The position numbers and the translations under genes are program-made. DNA of 64,000 bases from Paenirhizobium selenitireducens ATCC BAA-1503. GTDB taxonomy: Bacteria; Pseudomonadota; Alphaproteobacteria; Rhizobiales; Rhizobiaceae. Of the stretch, positions 37,449 to 46,041 are shown piece after piece (the first letter of the stretch is position 1; each line of letters opens with the position of its first letter). The stretch spans positions 744,001 to 808,000 of the forward strand of contig NZ_JAEG01000001.1 in assembly GCF_000518785.1 (NCBI RefSeq). The letters run 5' to 3'. Under the pieces are notes generated by a model that saw only the letters and a program-made list of their open reading frames with translations, was not told the DNA's origin and did not search any database.

Positions 37449-38678
37449 ATGGGCAAGAACATCGTTCTTCTGTTCGACGGAACCTCGAACGAGATCGCCG
37501 CCGACCGCACCAATATCCTGCGCCTGTTCGGCACGCTACGGCGCACCGACCAGCAGATCGTCTACTACGATCCGGGCGTCGGCACTTTTGGCGCAGACAA
37601 TGCCTGGTCGCGCTGGTGGCGCAAGGCGGTGGAGATCTGGGGCCTGGCCACCGGCTGGGGCATCGACGCCAACGTCAAGCAAGCCTACCGCTTCATCATC
37701 GAGAACTATCAGGCAGCCCCGCGCGACAAGGACGGCAAGAAGATCGGCGAGGACGACCGGATCTATCTCTTCGGCTTCAGCCGCGGCGCCTATACGGCGC
37801 GGGTTCTGGCCGGCTTCATCCATAGCCTCGGGCTCGTCCGTCCCGAGCAGCTCAACCTGGTCGATTATGCCTACCGGACCTACAAGGGCATTTCCGAACA
37901 CAAGACGACGGCGGATGGCGAAGACGAAGCCGGCAAGTCCGCCTTTGCCGACATGCGGATCTACGAGCGCACGCTCAAGGGCTACCGCCCGGCGATCGAA
38001 CTGCTCGGCCTGTTCGACACCGTCGCTTCGGTGATTGAATCCGGCAAAGTCGGCCTGAAGTTCAAGACCCACCCCTTCACCCATCGCAATCCGAGCGTCC
38101 GGCGGGTGCGCCATGCCGTCGCCATCGACGAGAAGCGGACCATGTACCGTGCGGAGCCCTGGACCCCGGACCAGCCCTTCTGGGGCAGCCCCTTCCGTCC
38201 GCCCAAGGATCGGCCGGTGGTGCCGCAGGACGTCAAGGAGGTCTGGTTCACCGGCGCGCACGGCGATGTCGGCGGCGGCTACCCCGAAAGCGAAAGCGCG
38301 CTGATCAAGCTGCCGCTCGCCTGGATGATCGCGGAAACGAAGACGATGGGCCTCGACTATTCGACGCTCACCGTCAACGAGGTTGTGCTCGGCAAGAACC
38401 CGAACAAGGCCTATGTCGCGCCCGATCCGATGGCGAGGCCGCACGACTCCATGAACCTCGTCTGGCGGCTGGTCGAATGCCTGCCGCGGCGCATCCCCTC
38501 CTCGTCCTGGCGCCACGGCGGCAAGGGCGGCGGCGTCTACCTGCCGCTCTCGGATCCGCGCTTCATTCCGGAAGATGCCCTGATCCATCAGTCCGTGCTC
38601 GATCGGCTGAACGGCATGCCGCCCGACGGCCCCTACCGCCCGCGCAACCTGCCGAAGAACTACCGGATTGAGCCGTGA
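37449..38678 (+). CDS. DUF2235 alpha/beta-hydrolase-like protein (Tle1-related lipase domain)
   Basis: The 409-residue protein opens NIVLLFDGTSNEIAADRTNI and has a nucleophile elbow GFSRGAYTAR with S111. An acidic residue lies in LLGLFDTVASV and a His in WFTGAHGDVGGGYPE. That is the DUF2235 set shared with type VI phospholipase effectors (Tle1). No vgr, hcp or PAAR genes lie in the window, and there is no signal peptide, so a housekeeping cytosolic hydrolase is as likely as an effector. It is divergent from the EEP gene. Confidence 0.85.
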   Translation: MGKNIVLLFDGTSNEIAADRTNILRLFGTLRRTDQQIVYYDPGVGTFGADNAWSRWWRKAVEIWGLATGWGIDANVKQAYRFIIENYQAAPRDKDGKKIGEDDRIYLFGFSRGAYTARVLAGFIHSLGLVRPEQLNLVDYAYRTYKGISEHKTTADGEDEAGKSAFADMRIYERTLKGYRPAIELLGLFDTVASVIESGKVGLKFKTHPFTHRNPSVRRVRHAVAIDEKRTMYRAEPWTPDQPFWGSPFRPPKDRPVVPQDVKEVWFTGAHGDVGGGYPESESALIKLPLAWMIAETKTMGLDYSTLTVNEVVLGKNPNKAYVAPDPMARPHDSMNLVWRLVECLPRRIPSSSWRHGGKGGGVYLPLSDPRFIPEDALIHQSVLDRLNGMPPDGPYRPRNLPKNYRIEP

Positions 38679-38758
38679 CGGACCTCCGTGGGAGGCACGG
38701 CCTCCAGAGGTTCCTCCAAAAGGAAAAATTAAATCTCTGGAAATTGCGCGATCCAATC

Positions 38759-38767
38759 TGCTATAGT
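38759..38767 (+). promoter_or_regulatory. greA: Extended -10 promoter upstream of greA
   Basis: TGCTATAGT is an extended -10 (TGn-TATAAT type) about 100 bases before greA. No good -35 lies at 17 bases, which extended -10 promoters tolerate. Confidence 0.4.
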
Positions 38768-38867
38768 TTGTCTATCGTTGATTTGAACTGGTTCCGTGGC
38801 TTCGCTTCGGGACCTGTTTTCTTTTATGTCCAGCGCCAAGCGGGCATGAAATGCGAAGGAAAATGAC

Positions 38868-39344
38868 ATGGTAGAAAAGGTACCGATGACGCAGTCCGGC
38901 TTCACGAAGCTGAACGAGGAACTGCGTTGGCGCCAGCAGGAAGAACGCCCCCGCATCATCGAGGCGATCGCTGAAGCGCGCGCCCATGGCGACCTTTCCG
39001 AAAACGCCGAGTATCACGCCGCCAAGGAAGCCCAGAGCCATAACGAAGGCCGTATCGGCGAACTGGAAGACCTGATTGCGCGCGCCGAGGTCATCGACCT
39101 GTCGAAGATGTCCGGCTCCACGATCAAGTTCGGCGCGACCGTCAAGCTCATCGACGAGGACACCGAGGAGCACAAGACCTACCAGATCGTCGGCGATCAG
39201 GAAGCCGACGTGAAGGCTGGCCGCATCTCGATCTCCTCGCCGATCGCCCGTGCCCTGATCGGCAAGGAAGTCGGCGACAACATCGAAGTCGTCGCTCCGG
39301 GCGGCTCCAAGGCCTACGAGATCCTCGCGATCAACTGGGGCTGA
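38868..39344 (+). CDS. greA: Transcription elongation factor GreA
   Basis: The 158-residue protein matches GreA along its length: the N-terminal coiled coil ([28 protein letters not shown], then [21 protein letters not shown] with the acidic DLSENAEY tip) and the C-terminal FKBP-like domain ([19 protein letters not shown]). It enters the RNA polymerase secondary channel and stimulates cleavage of backtracked RNA. AAGGA lies upstream. lpsB begins 22 bases after the stop. Confidence 0.97.
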   Translation: MVEKVPMTQSGFTKLNEELRWRQQEERPRIIEAIAEARAHGDLSENAEYHAAKEAQSHNEGRIGELEDLIARAEVIDLSKMSGSTIKFGATVKLIDEDTEEHKTYQIVGDQEADVKAGRISISSPIARALIGKEVGDNIEVVAPGGSKAYEILAINWG

Positions 39345-39366
39345 TCCGGCCCGGAAGGCTTCCCCC

Positions 39367-40437
39367 TTGCCTCCCCTCGACGACATCACCGTGATCGCGC
39401 CGCATTTCAAGCGGCGCCTTTCCGGCGTGACTTCGACCGTCGTCCAGCTCATCCCCGAACAGCGTCGGCTCGGGCGTGGCGTCGTCACGCTCGGCCCCGG
39501 CCTGCCGGACGATTTGCCGAAGATATCCTGGGCGCAGCTGCCGGCTCTCTGGCGCCGGCCGAAGTCCGCGAGCAACCGCGTCTGGCACGCCCGCCGCAAC
39601 AACGAGATGCTGTTCGGCCTGTTGCTGCGCGACGTCCTGCGCATGCCGCTGAAGCTGCTGTTCACCTCGGCCGCCCAGCGTCATCATACCGGCTATACCC
39701 GCTGGCTGATCTCGAAGATGGACGCCGTGGTCGCCACCAGCGCCCGCTCCGGCTCGTTCCTCAAGGTGCCCCATACCGTCATCCGTCATGGCATCGATAT
39801 CGAGCGTTTCCATCCGGGAGATGGCGTCGATGACACGATCGCCGCAACCGGCCTCCCCGGACGATATCTCGTCGGCTGCTTCGGCCGGGTGCGCCACCAG
39901 AAGGGTACCGACCTCTTCGTCCGTGCCATGATCGAGCTCCTGCCGCGCTTTCCCGACTGGACCGCAGTGATCAGCGGACGGGTGACCCCGGACAACAAGA
40001 CTTTCGCCGACCAACTCAAGGCCGACATCGCCGCTGCCGGCCTGTCGTCGCGCATCGTCTTCCTCGGCGAGGTCGACGACATCAGGCCGTGGTACCGGCG
40101 CCTCACGCTCTATGTCGCACCTTCGCGCAACGAGGGTTTTGGCCTCACCCCGCTCGAAGCCATGGCATCGTCCACAGCCTCGGTCGCCAGCGATGCCGGC
40201 GCCTATGCCGAACTGATCGCCGAAGGCGTAACCGGCAAGGTGGTGCCCGCCGGCGACTACGAGGGGCTGCGCGACGCGATTGCCGGCTATCTCGCCGACC
40301 CGACCGAGGCGATCGAAGCCGGCCGGCGCGGACGCGCCCATGTGGTCGAGAATTTCGCCCTCGTGCGGGAGGCGACGGCGCTGGAGATGGTCTATAACCG
40401 GCTTCTCGTGCAAGGAAGCTGGGGATCCCAACCATGA
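39367..40437 (+). CDS. lpsB: LPS core glycosyltransferase LpsB/LpcC (GT4)
   Basis: The 356-residue GT-B enzyme opens ITVIAPHFKRRLSGVTSTVVQLIP, typical of the rhizobial core mannosyltransferase LpsB/LpcC. It carries the GT4 C-terminal signature YVAPSRNEGFGLTPLEAMAS. LpcC transfers mannose to the inner-core Kdo of lipid A. The only sensible start is the TTG at 39367 with GGAAGG upstream; there is no ATG before residue 80 or so. Its position right after greA matches the S. meliloti order. The stop overlaps the next start by 4 bases. Confidence 0.88.
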   Translation: MPPLDDITVIAPHFKRRLSGVTSTVVQLIPEQRRLGRGVVTLGPGLPDDLPKISWAQLPALWRRPKSASNRVWHARRNNEMLFGLLLRDVLRMPLKLLFTSAAQRHHTGYTRWLISKMDAVVATSARSGSFLKVPHTVIRHGIDIERFHPGDGVDDTIAATGLPGRYLVGCFGRVRHQKGTDLFVRAMIELLPRFPDWTAVISGRVTPDNKTFADQLKADIAAAGLSSRIVFLGEVDDIRPWYRRLTLYVAPSRNEGFGLTPLEAMASSTASVASDAGAYAELIAEGVTGKVVPAGDYEGLRDAIAGYLADPTEAIEAGRRGRAHVVENFALVREATALEMVYNRLLVQGSWGSQP

Positions 40438-41621
40438 GCAAGACGAACTTTGTCGGCCAAATGAAGCATTTACGAGCAATCCGAGCTGCGATGGGCGCAG
40501 ACATGGTATCAGTACCGGTCGGATTGATGGCGGGACTACGCCATCTCATACGTCTTGAGGGCCTCGGAGCGGCGCTCGTCTCACCCTTTGGCGCAGCCCC
40601 CTTCGACCTTAAGCCATACGTCGAGCGCAATCTGCTGCGCCGCCGGATCCGCTTTCCGCGATTGTTCGGCAACTTCGTGGCCGCTGCGTTCTATCGAACC
40701 GCTTTACAGATGCGAGCACGGCTCTCGGTCGCTTTGCTAATTGCTGAATTCAAGCGCCACCCGCAGGCTCGTGCCCTTGTCTACAACGGCTTCCTAATGC
40801 CTGATTCTCTGACCGGCGCAGTGGCCGATCATCTGGGGCGCGGGAAACTCGTCGTAGAAAAAGGCTTCTTCCCGAAGACACTGCAATGCGACCGGAACGG
40901 CATCAATTTCGGCAGCACGCTGCCGCGCGATCCTGGGTTCTACCGGTCCCTGCCGGCCAGCGTCGGCACTCGCCTTCCGGAAGACATCGGCCGCCGCCGC
41001 ACCAAGCTCCGAGGCAAACAAGTCGATGATCTGCCCGATTCCTATGTCTTCGTGCCGATGCAGGTGCCGAGCGACATGCAGGTGCTCGAACACTCTCCAT
41101 GGATCAGCGGCATGACGCAACTTTACGGCGTCATCGCCCGGCTGGCCAACAGCATGCCGGAATTGAACTTCGTTGTGAAGGAACATCCGAGCTTTCCACT
41201 CTCAATCCGCAAGCACGTACTTCCGCATCCCCGCATCGTCTTCGCCAATCGCAACGACACGCGTGAACTCATTGAGGCGGCCGACGCGGTGATCACCATC
41301 AATTCGACCGCCGGGTTGGAAAGCCTGTTACTTGGTAAGCGGGTTGTCACTCTCGGAGACGCACCCTACAATATCAAGGGCATCGTCCGCATGGCCTCCG
41401 GCGAGAACGAGCTTCTGCGCGTTATGGGCGAACTGCCCGGCTGGCAACCCGACGAGGCGCTGCGTGAGGCCTTCCTCCGCTATGTCTACAACGTCTTCCT
41501 GCTACCGGGCAACATCGACAATCCGAAACCCTTCTTGCTTGAGGCGATACGCCGCCGCGCCGAGGGCAACGACGAGCACGCGGCCTTTATCGCCGCACTC
41601 CGGCCCGATCACGAAAGATAG
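40434..41621 (+). CDS. Capsule polysaccharide synthesis (KpsC/KpsS-like) family protein
   Basis: The 395-residue protein resembles the Capsule_synth family of Kdo transferases: KLVVEKGFFPKTLQCDRNGIN, PDSYVFVPMQVPSDMQVL, VVKEHPSFP and VITINSTAGLESLLLGKRVVTLGDAPYN. That last stretch is the nucleotide-sugar-binding end of KpsC/KpsS. It probably adds Kdo or a related sugar to a surface glycan. It overlaps lpsB by 4 bases, so it is co-transcribed, and takes the place where lpsE stands in S. meliloti as I recall that locus. The exact acceptor is unknown. Confidence 0.75.
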   Translation: MSKTNFVGQMKHLRAIRAAMGADMVSVPVGLMAGLRHLIRLEGLGAALVSPFGAAPFDLKPYVERNLLRRRIRFPRLFGNFVAAAFYRTALQMRARLSVALLIAEFKRHPQARALVYNGFLMPDSLTGAVADHLGRGKLVVEKGFFPKTLQCDRNGINFGSTLPRDPGFYRSLPASVGTRLPEDIGRRRTKLRGKQVDDLPDSYVFVPMQVPSDMQVLEHSPWISGMTQLYGVIARLANSMPELNFVVKEHPSFPLSIRKHVLPHPRIVFANRNDTRELIEAADAVITINSTAGLESLLLGKRVVTLGDAPYNIKGIVRMASGENELLRVMGELPGWQPDEALREAFLRYVYNVFLLPGNIDNPKPFLLEAIRRRAEGNDEHAAFIAALRPDHER

Positions 41622-41678
41622 TGCCAACGGCTTGCGTATCGGCGCAACTGCGCTAAGACCACTCGGCGAAAGGGCAGG

Positions 41679-42470
41679 ATGATGGCCAATGTAAACCGCG
41701 ACGCGGTCAATGTGATTTGTATCAAGTGGGGCAAACTGTACGGCCCCGACTACGTCAACAATCTCTACCATGGTGTCTCGAAGCACCTGAGGCGCGCCCA
41801 TCGCTTCGTCTGCTTCACCGATGACGCCACCGGTCTGGAGGAAGGCATAGAGACTTTCCCGCTGCCGGAACTCGACCTGCCGTCCGGCCAAGGCGACAAG
41901 CGCTGGCGCAAGCTCGGCCTCTTCCGCCGCGATCTCGCCGACCTCCAAGGCCAGACCCTCTTCCTCGACCTCGACCTGGTGGTGATAGACGACCTCGACC
42001 CGTTCTTCGATCATCCCGGAACGTTCCTCATCATCCGCGACGACGACCTGTTCCGGGCCAAGCCGCTGCGCAGGATCAATCCGGCCCGCAACCGCTTCCT
42101 GCACTCAGTCGGCAACAGCTCGGTGTTCCGCTTCGGTGCGGGAAGGCATGCTTATATCCTCGACGCCTATGTCGCAGATCCGGAAGGCGCCACCGCGCGA
42201 TATGAGATATCGCAGCAGTTCCAGAGCGCGCAGCTGGAAGCCCACGGCCATCTGCAATACTGGCCCCAGGAATGGTGTGTGAGCTTCAAGAACGCCTGCG
42301 TCCCCCCCTTCTTCAATAGCTACTTCAAGGACCCCGTTCCGCCACCTAACGCGAAGATCGTTGTCTTCGCCGGCACCCCCAAGATGAGTGAAGTGCTGGA
42401 CGGCGGGGGACACAAATGGTACCGCCGCATCGGCAATGTCGACTGGCTTCGCAAGGCCTGGAGAGGATAA
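41679..42470 (+). CDS. GT-A type glycosyltransferase (DxD) of the polysaccharide locus
   Basis: The 263-residue protein has VNVICIKWGKLYGPDYVNNLYHG, FVCFTDDATGLEEGIE and the DxD region TLFLDLDLVVIDDLDPFF. This is the layout of small GT-A transferases related to GT8/DUF-type glycosyltransferases. A C-terminal YWPQEWCVSFKN follows. Two adjacent ATGs follow AGGG-type purines. The spacing of 4 bases to the next gene indicates one operon. Sugar specificity cannot be read. Confidence 0.72.
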   Translation: MMANVNRDAVNVICIKWGKLYGPDYVNNLYHGVSKHLRRAHRFVCFTDDATGLEEGIETFPLPELDLPSGQGDKRWRKLGLFRRDLADLQGQTLFLDLDLVVIDDLDPFFDHPGTFLIIRDDDLFRAKPLRRINPARNRFLHSVGNSSVFRFGAGRHAYILDAYVADPEGATARYEISQQFQSAQLEAHGHLQYWPQEWCVSFKNACVPPFFNSYFKDPVPPPNAKIVVFAGTPKMSEVLDGGGHKWYRRIGNVDWLRKAWRG

Positions 42471-42474
42471 CAAG

Positions 42475-43320
42475 ATGGCGCGTCCCCTCACCCCGCCTCC
42501 CGCCTTCGACAGCGACAGCCCGTGGGGCCGCTATCGTCTGGTGCTGCCTACGGCGCTGGCGCTTTGCCTGTCACACGTCATTCCGGCCTTTCTGGCGCCG
42601 CTCACCAAGGCGCTGCGCCGCTCTGTGAAGTACAAGTGCACGCAACCGCTTGATCTCATCATCTGGGGGCTCAAGCTCAGGCTGCTTCCGCGCGGCAACA
42701 TCTCCGAGGAAAAGCTCTACACCGCGCCGCAATTGTTCGACCGTGCAGAGTTGGCCTTCGTGCGCGAGCGGATAAAGCCCGGAACGATCTTCCTAGACGT
42801 CGGCGCTAACGCCGGCGTCTACAGTTTCTGGGCGAGCCGTTATCAGGCCGGTCGCGGCCGCATCCTGGCGGTAGAGCCAGATCCTGAAATGCGCCGCCGC
42901 CTGTCGTTCAACGCGGCGACCAACGGACTGCCGATCGAAATCCAGCCGTTCGCGCTCAGCGATCGCGACGGCACGGCCGAATTCCACATCAATCCAAATC
43001 AGCGAGGCACCAATTCGCTGGAAACCGGCCTCAACGACAATGACGGCGACGTGGTGCAGAAGGTCCAGGTTCGCACGCTCCAGAGCCTGCTCCACACCGC
43101 CGGCGTCACAACCGTAGACCTCATGAAGATCGACATAGAGGGTCACGAAATGCCGGTTTTGCGCCATTTCTTCGCCCATGCACCGAAGAGCCTTTGGCCT
43201 AAGGCTGTGATCAGCGAATACAACCGAAAGACCGCCGACGAACTGCGCGCCCTAATGGAAGGCTGCGGCTACAGGGTCGCCCGGCAGACCGGACTAAATT
43301 TTATTTTCACCCTGACATGA
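42475..43320 (+). CDS. FkbM family methyltransferase
   Basis: The 281-residue protein carries FkbM SAM-dependent methyltransferase motifs: PGTIFLDVGANAGVYSFWAS (SAM-binding), ILAVEPDPEMRRRLSFNA, and TVDLMKIDIEGHEMPVLRHF. Such enzymes often O-methylate sugar residues of surface polysaccharides, which suits the locus. The N-terminal ~90 residues are less conserved with a hydrophobic patch (LVLPTALALCLSHVIPAFL). GAGAGGA lies upstream of the ATG. Confidence 0.85.
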   Translation: MARPLTPPPAFDSDSPWGRYRLVLPTALALCLSHVIPAFLAPLTKALRRSVKYKCTQPLDLIIWGLKLRLLPRGNISEEKLYTAPQLFDRAELAFVRERIKPGTIFLDVGANAGVYSFWASRYQAGRGRILAVEPDPEMRRRLSFNAATNGLPIEIQPFALSDRDGTAEFHINPNQRGTNSLETGLNDNDGDVVQKVQVRTLQSLLHTAGVTTVDLMKIDIEGHEMPVLRHFFAHAPKSLWPKAVISEYNRKTADELRALMEGCGYRVARQTGLNFIFTLT

Positions 43321-43371
43321 GACCGACATCGCGGCGGAGGCCAAGAAGGCGCGGTCGCGCGGGAGCTTGAA

Positions 43372-44109
43372 ATGGCACGCAAGAAGAGCAGTTTCGAAAA
43401 ATTCTTTTCGTTCTCCCGCCACCGCAAGCGCTGGGGCGGTGGCAAGTTCGCCGTGGCGCTGACCGATTACGAACCTCTGAAGACCAGGCTGGTGGAGAAC
43501 ACGGACAAGGACTGGCGGAAAGGCCACCAAGAGGATATCGCCGAGCACATCGCCAATCTGCGCGTGGAATTTGCCGGAAAAGCGGAACTCCTGTTCGAGC
43601 ACGCCAAGCTGATCGTACTAATACGGCGAGAGTACAAAGCGAAAGAGATGTACGCTCAGTTCCGCGCTATGTGGGATAAGGAAGCAGATTATCTGGCCGA
43701 AAATTTGAACATGCGCTGGCTGATATCGGCCGCCGACACGTTCGCTGACCATGACCAACATATCGCCGATCGCTCGATTGCCTTAATGACGTCTGCCTTC
43801 GCCACAACGATTAAGATCTACGAAACTGAAAGATATATAACAGCAAGCGAGAATAACACCGTACTGCAGCAAAGAGTGGCAACGCTTCAACCTGATCAAC
43901 CACAGACACCACTATTTGATGGCATGTGTCTTTTCAGGGTTGGAACCGACGACACACTGCGAAACCTGCACTGGCGACTGAAGCCCTTTTTCAAGCAAGG
44001 TGCAGTCGGTAAGATTGCAGCTGCAATCTATGAGAGAATGCAAATCAACGATACCGCGTTCGCGCGCCTAAGAAGACTGCATCACCGCAGTCGTACCATG
44101 TGGTGGTAA
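43372..44109 (+). CDS. Hypothetical protein in the polysaccharide locus
   Basis: I do not recognise this 245-residue protein. It has a very basic start (MARKKSSFEKFFSFSRHRKRWGGGK), a long charged and helical middle (HQEDIAEHIANLRVEFAGKAELLFEHAKL), no membrane segment or signal peptide, and a basic end (RLRRLHHRSRTMWW). GGAG is six bases before the ATG. Its base composition becomes visibly more A/T-rich from about 43,600 on. Position between the methyltransferase and the pyruvyltransferase suggests a glycan-related role, but nothing in the sequence shows one. Confidence 0.6.
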   Translation: MARKKSSFEKFFSFSRHRKRWGGGKFAVALTDYEPLKTRLVENTDKDWRKGHQEDIAEHIANLRVEFAGKAELLFEHAKLIVLIRREYKAKEMYAQFRAMWDKEADYLAENLNMRWLISAADTFADHDQHIADRSIALMTSAFATTIKIYETERYITASENNTVLQQRVATLQPDQPQTPLFDGMCLFRVGTDDTLRNLHWRLKPFFKQGAVGKIAAAIYERMQINDTAFARLRRLHHRSRTMWW

Positions 44110-44169
44110 GGAGCAAATGTCATCTCTGCAGCCTCTCCCCTCTCTAGAACACGTCGACGAGTTATCCAA

Positions 44170-45303
44170 ATGAAGAATCCAGTCGCAATACTCTTCGCCA
44201 ATCTCAAAGGTAATCTCGGAGACTTTGCCATCCTACAGGCAATATTGGAAGACGTAAGCCTCCGGCTCCCCGGACACCCAATTCATGTTTTTCACCACCC
44301 ATTTACGGCCGTTAACAATGAAAACCTGGCAGTTTTTCGGGCGTCGGCCCCAGAGTTCGAACTTGCTGGCCCCACTTACTCCATCCGTTTCCCTTTCTAC
44401 GTCAAGTGGCTCACCCGCTATCGAATGTGGAAACACATTCAAGCCTGGTATATTCTCGCGATGGAAAAGAAGGCACGCTCAGACGCCATTAGATTCGAGC
44501 AGTACGAAGCAGTGATTGTCGCCGGAGGGGATCAATGGGGCGGAAGCAACCCGGGCGCTTCAATGTTCGGAACAGTCAAGGCAATTTCGCATCACAATAG
44601 CCGCATTTACGCCTACCCATTCTCCGTCTCAGCTCAGGCTTTTCGCTTCAACTCCCCAATGGCCATAAGGGAGTACTTCGCCGAGATTCGTGCTCCAATC
44701 ATCGCACGCGACATGATGACTCGGAATAACTTGCTGACATGCGGAGTCGATGCGACTTTCGGCAACGATTGTGTATTCGCGCTTGGACATATCGCAGACA
44801 AAATACCGCCGATGCCACATCGAGACTTGTGCCGCGTAATTCTGATCGTGACGGGAAGTTCTAATAGGAACCGGCTGCAAATCGTAGCAAGCGGCTTACT
44901 GTCTGCGGGGATTCCGATTGAATTTATGACGACGTCCCCCCCTGAGGACGCCGAATGGTTTGAAGAGTTGGCACGCCGGCTCGGCGTGCCGGTCCGCACG
45001 CCAGTCAGTTGGCAGGAAGCCGTTGGCGAATTGAAAGCAAGCAGCCTGATCGTGACGAATCGACTTCATGCAATGATTTTCAGCTGTTTTGGCAACACAG
45101 CGATTCTTCCAATTTCCGACCGTGCAAAAGCCGGAGCCCTCGCAGAAGACATGGGGCTGATCGACGTTGCTCACAGCATAGAAGAAATATCTCCCGACCG
45201 AGTTAGGAAAGCGATTGCCAATCGCGAACTGACGATCAAAATAATGCATGCCTATCGCGCTCAAAGCCAAAACGAGATGCTGGCGCCTGCATTCGACGTC
45301 TGA
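44170..45303 (+). CDS. Polysaccharide pyruvyl transferase family protein
   Basis: The 377-residue protein matches the PS_pyruv_trans family: AILFANLKGNLGDFAILQAILEDV, YEAVIVAGGDQWGGSNPGAS, and near the C-terminus SLIVTNRLHAMIFSCFGNTAILP with the conserved NRLHAMI. Members transfer pyruvate from phosphoenolpyruvate to form acetal-linked pyruvate on exopolysaccharide or capsule sugars. It is the most A/T-rich gene of the locus, ends 44 bases from convergent lrp and has no strong ribosome site. Transfer from outside is plausible. Confidence 0.8.
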   Translation: MKNPVAILFANLKGNLGDFAILQAILEDVSLRLPGHPIHVFHHPFTAVNNENLAVFRASAPEFELAGPTYSIRFPFYVKWLTRYRMWKHIQAWYILAMEKKARSDAIRFEQYEAVIVAGGDQWGGSNPGASMFGTVKAISHHNSRIYAYPFSVSAQAFRFNSPMAIREYFAEIRAPIIARDMMTRNNLLTCGVDATFGNDCVFALGHIADKIPPMPHRDLCRVILIVTGSSNRNRLQIVASGLLSAGIPIEFMTTSPPEDAEWFEELARRLGVPVRTPVSWQEAVGELKASSLIVTNRLHAMIFSCFGNTAILPISDRAKAGALAEDMGLIDVAHSIEEISPDRVRKAIANRELTIKIMHAYRAQSQNEMLAPAFDV

Positions 45304-45347
45304 CAAGGTTGCTCACATCTAGGCACCCTAGTTTTTGCCGCAATGCC

Positions 45348-45830
45348 TCAGATCTCCACCAGGCCGACCTTCTTGACCTGGCGGATGGTCAGCATGGTGC
45401 GCACCGTGTGGACGTGCTCGTTCGCCGTCAGAACCTCGATGACGAAATCCTGGAACTTGGTCAGGTTCTCCGCCACGCAATGCAGCAGGAAATCGCTGTC
45501 GCCCGACACCATCCATGCCTGGCGCACCATCGGCCAGCCGTCGGTGGCGGCGGCAAAGGCCTTGAGATTACTTTCCGACTGATGCTTGAGGCCGATCATG
45601 CAGAAGGCGACGAGGTCGAAGCCCAGCTTCGGGGCGTTCAGCATCGCGTGATAGCCTTCGATGATGCCGGCCTCTTCCAGCTTGCGCACGCGCCTGAGAC
45701 AAGGCGGCGCCGAAATGCCCACGCGCTCGGACAGCTCGACATTGGTCATTCGACCGTCGCGTTGCAGTTCCCGAAGGATCTTCAGATCAATAGCGTCCAG
45801 CTCGGCTCTCACCAGGGATCGACCTTTCAT
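45348..45830 (-). CDS. lrp: Lrp/AsnC family transcriptional regulator
   Basis: The 160-residue protein has an N-terminal helix-turn-helix (LDAIDLKILRELQRDGRMTNVELSERVGISAPPCLRRVRKLEEAG) and a C-terminal RAM domain (LVAFCMIGL, MVSGDSDFLLHCVAEN, HTVRTMLTIRQVKK). It is the Lrp found beside lps genes and trxB in S. meliloti. The ATG at 45830 gives normal family length; the upstream ribosome site is weak. It is divergent from trxB across about 210 bases. Confidence 0.9.
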   Translation of the reverse strand: MKGRSLVRAELDAIDLKILRELQRDGRMTNVELSERVGISAPPCLRRVRKLEEAGIIEGYHAMLNAPKLGFDLVAFCMIGLKHQSESNLKAFAAATDGWPMVRQAWMVSGDSDFLLHCVAENLTKFQDFVIEVLTANEHVHTVRTMLTIRQVKKVGLVEI

Positions 45831-45943
45831 GGGATGATGATCCCGATATCTAGCTGAATCGCGCCAATAAGCAAGAATCTGTCCAGACTGAGCACAAAAA
45901 TTGCCGCGCGCGCCAATGCCTTGTTGGTATTGCAAAGCTGACC

Positions 45944-45971
45944 TTGAATAAATGCATGGACCAATCATAAA
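45944..45971 (+). promoter_or_regulatory. trxB: Possible trxB promoter
   Basis: TTGAAT (45944-45949) and CATAAA (45966-45971) are spaced by 16 bases, about 70 bases before trxB in the lrp-trxB divergent region. The match is moderate. Confidence 0.35.
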
Positions 45972-46041
45972 TGAGGCTACACACGAGCGGCGCGCGATCT
46001 TATATCGCCCCTCCCTTTGCTCCGCTTTGAAAGGACTAGCC

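Noticed and set aside
38675-38866. Small reading frame (about 63 codons) before greA
   Set aside because: It covers the greA promoter region and has no ribosome site or family resemblance.
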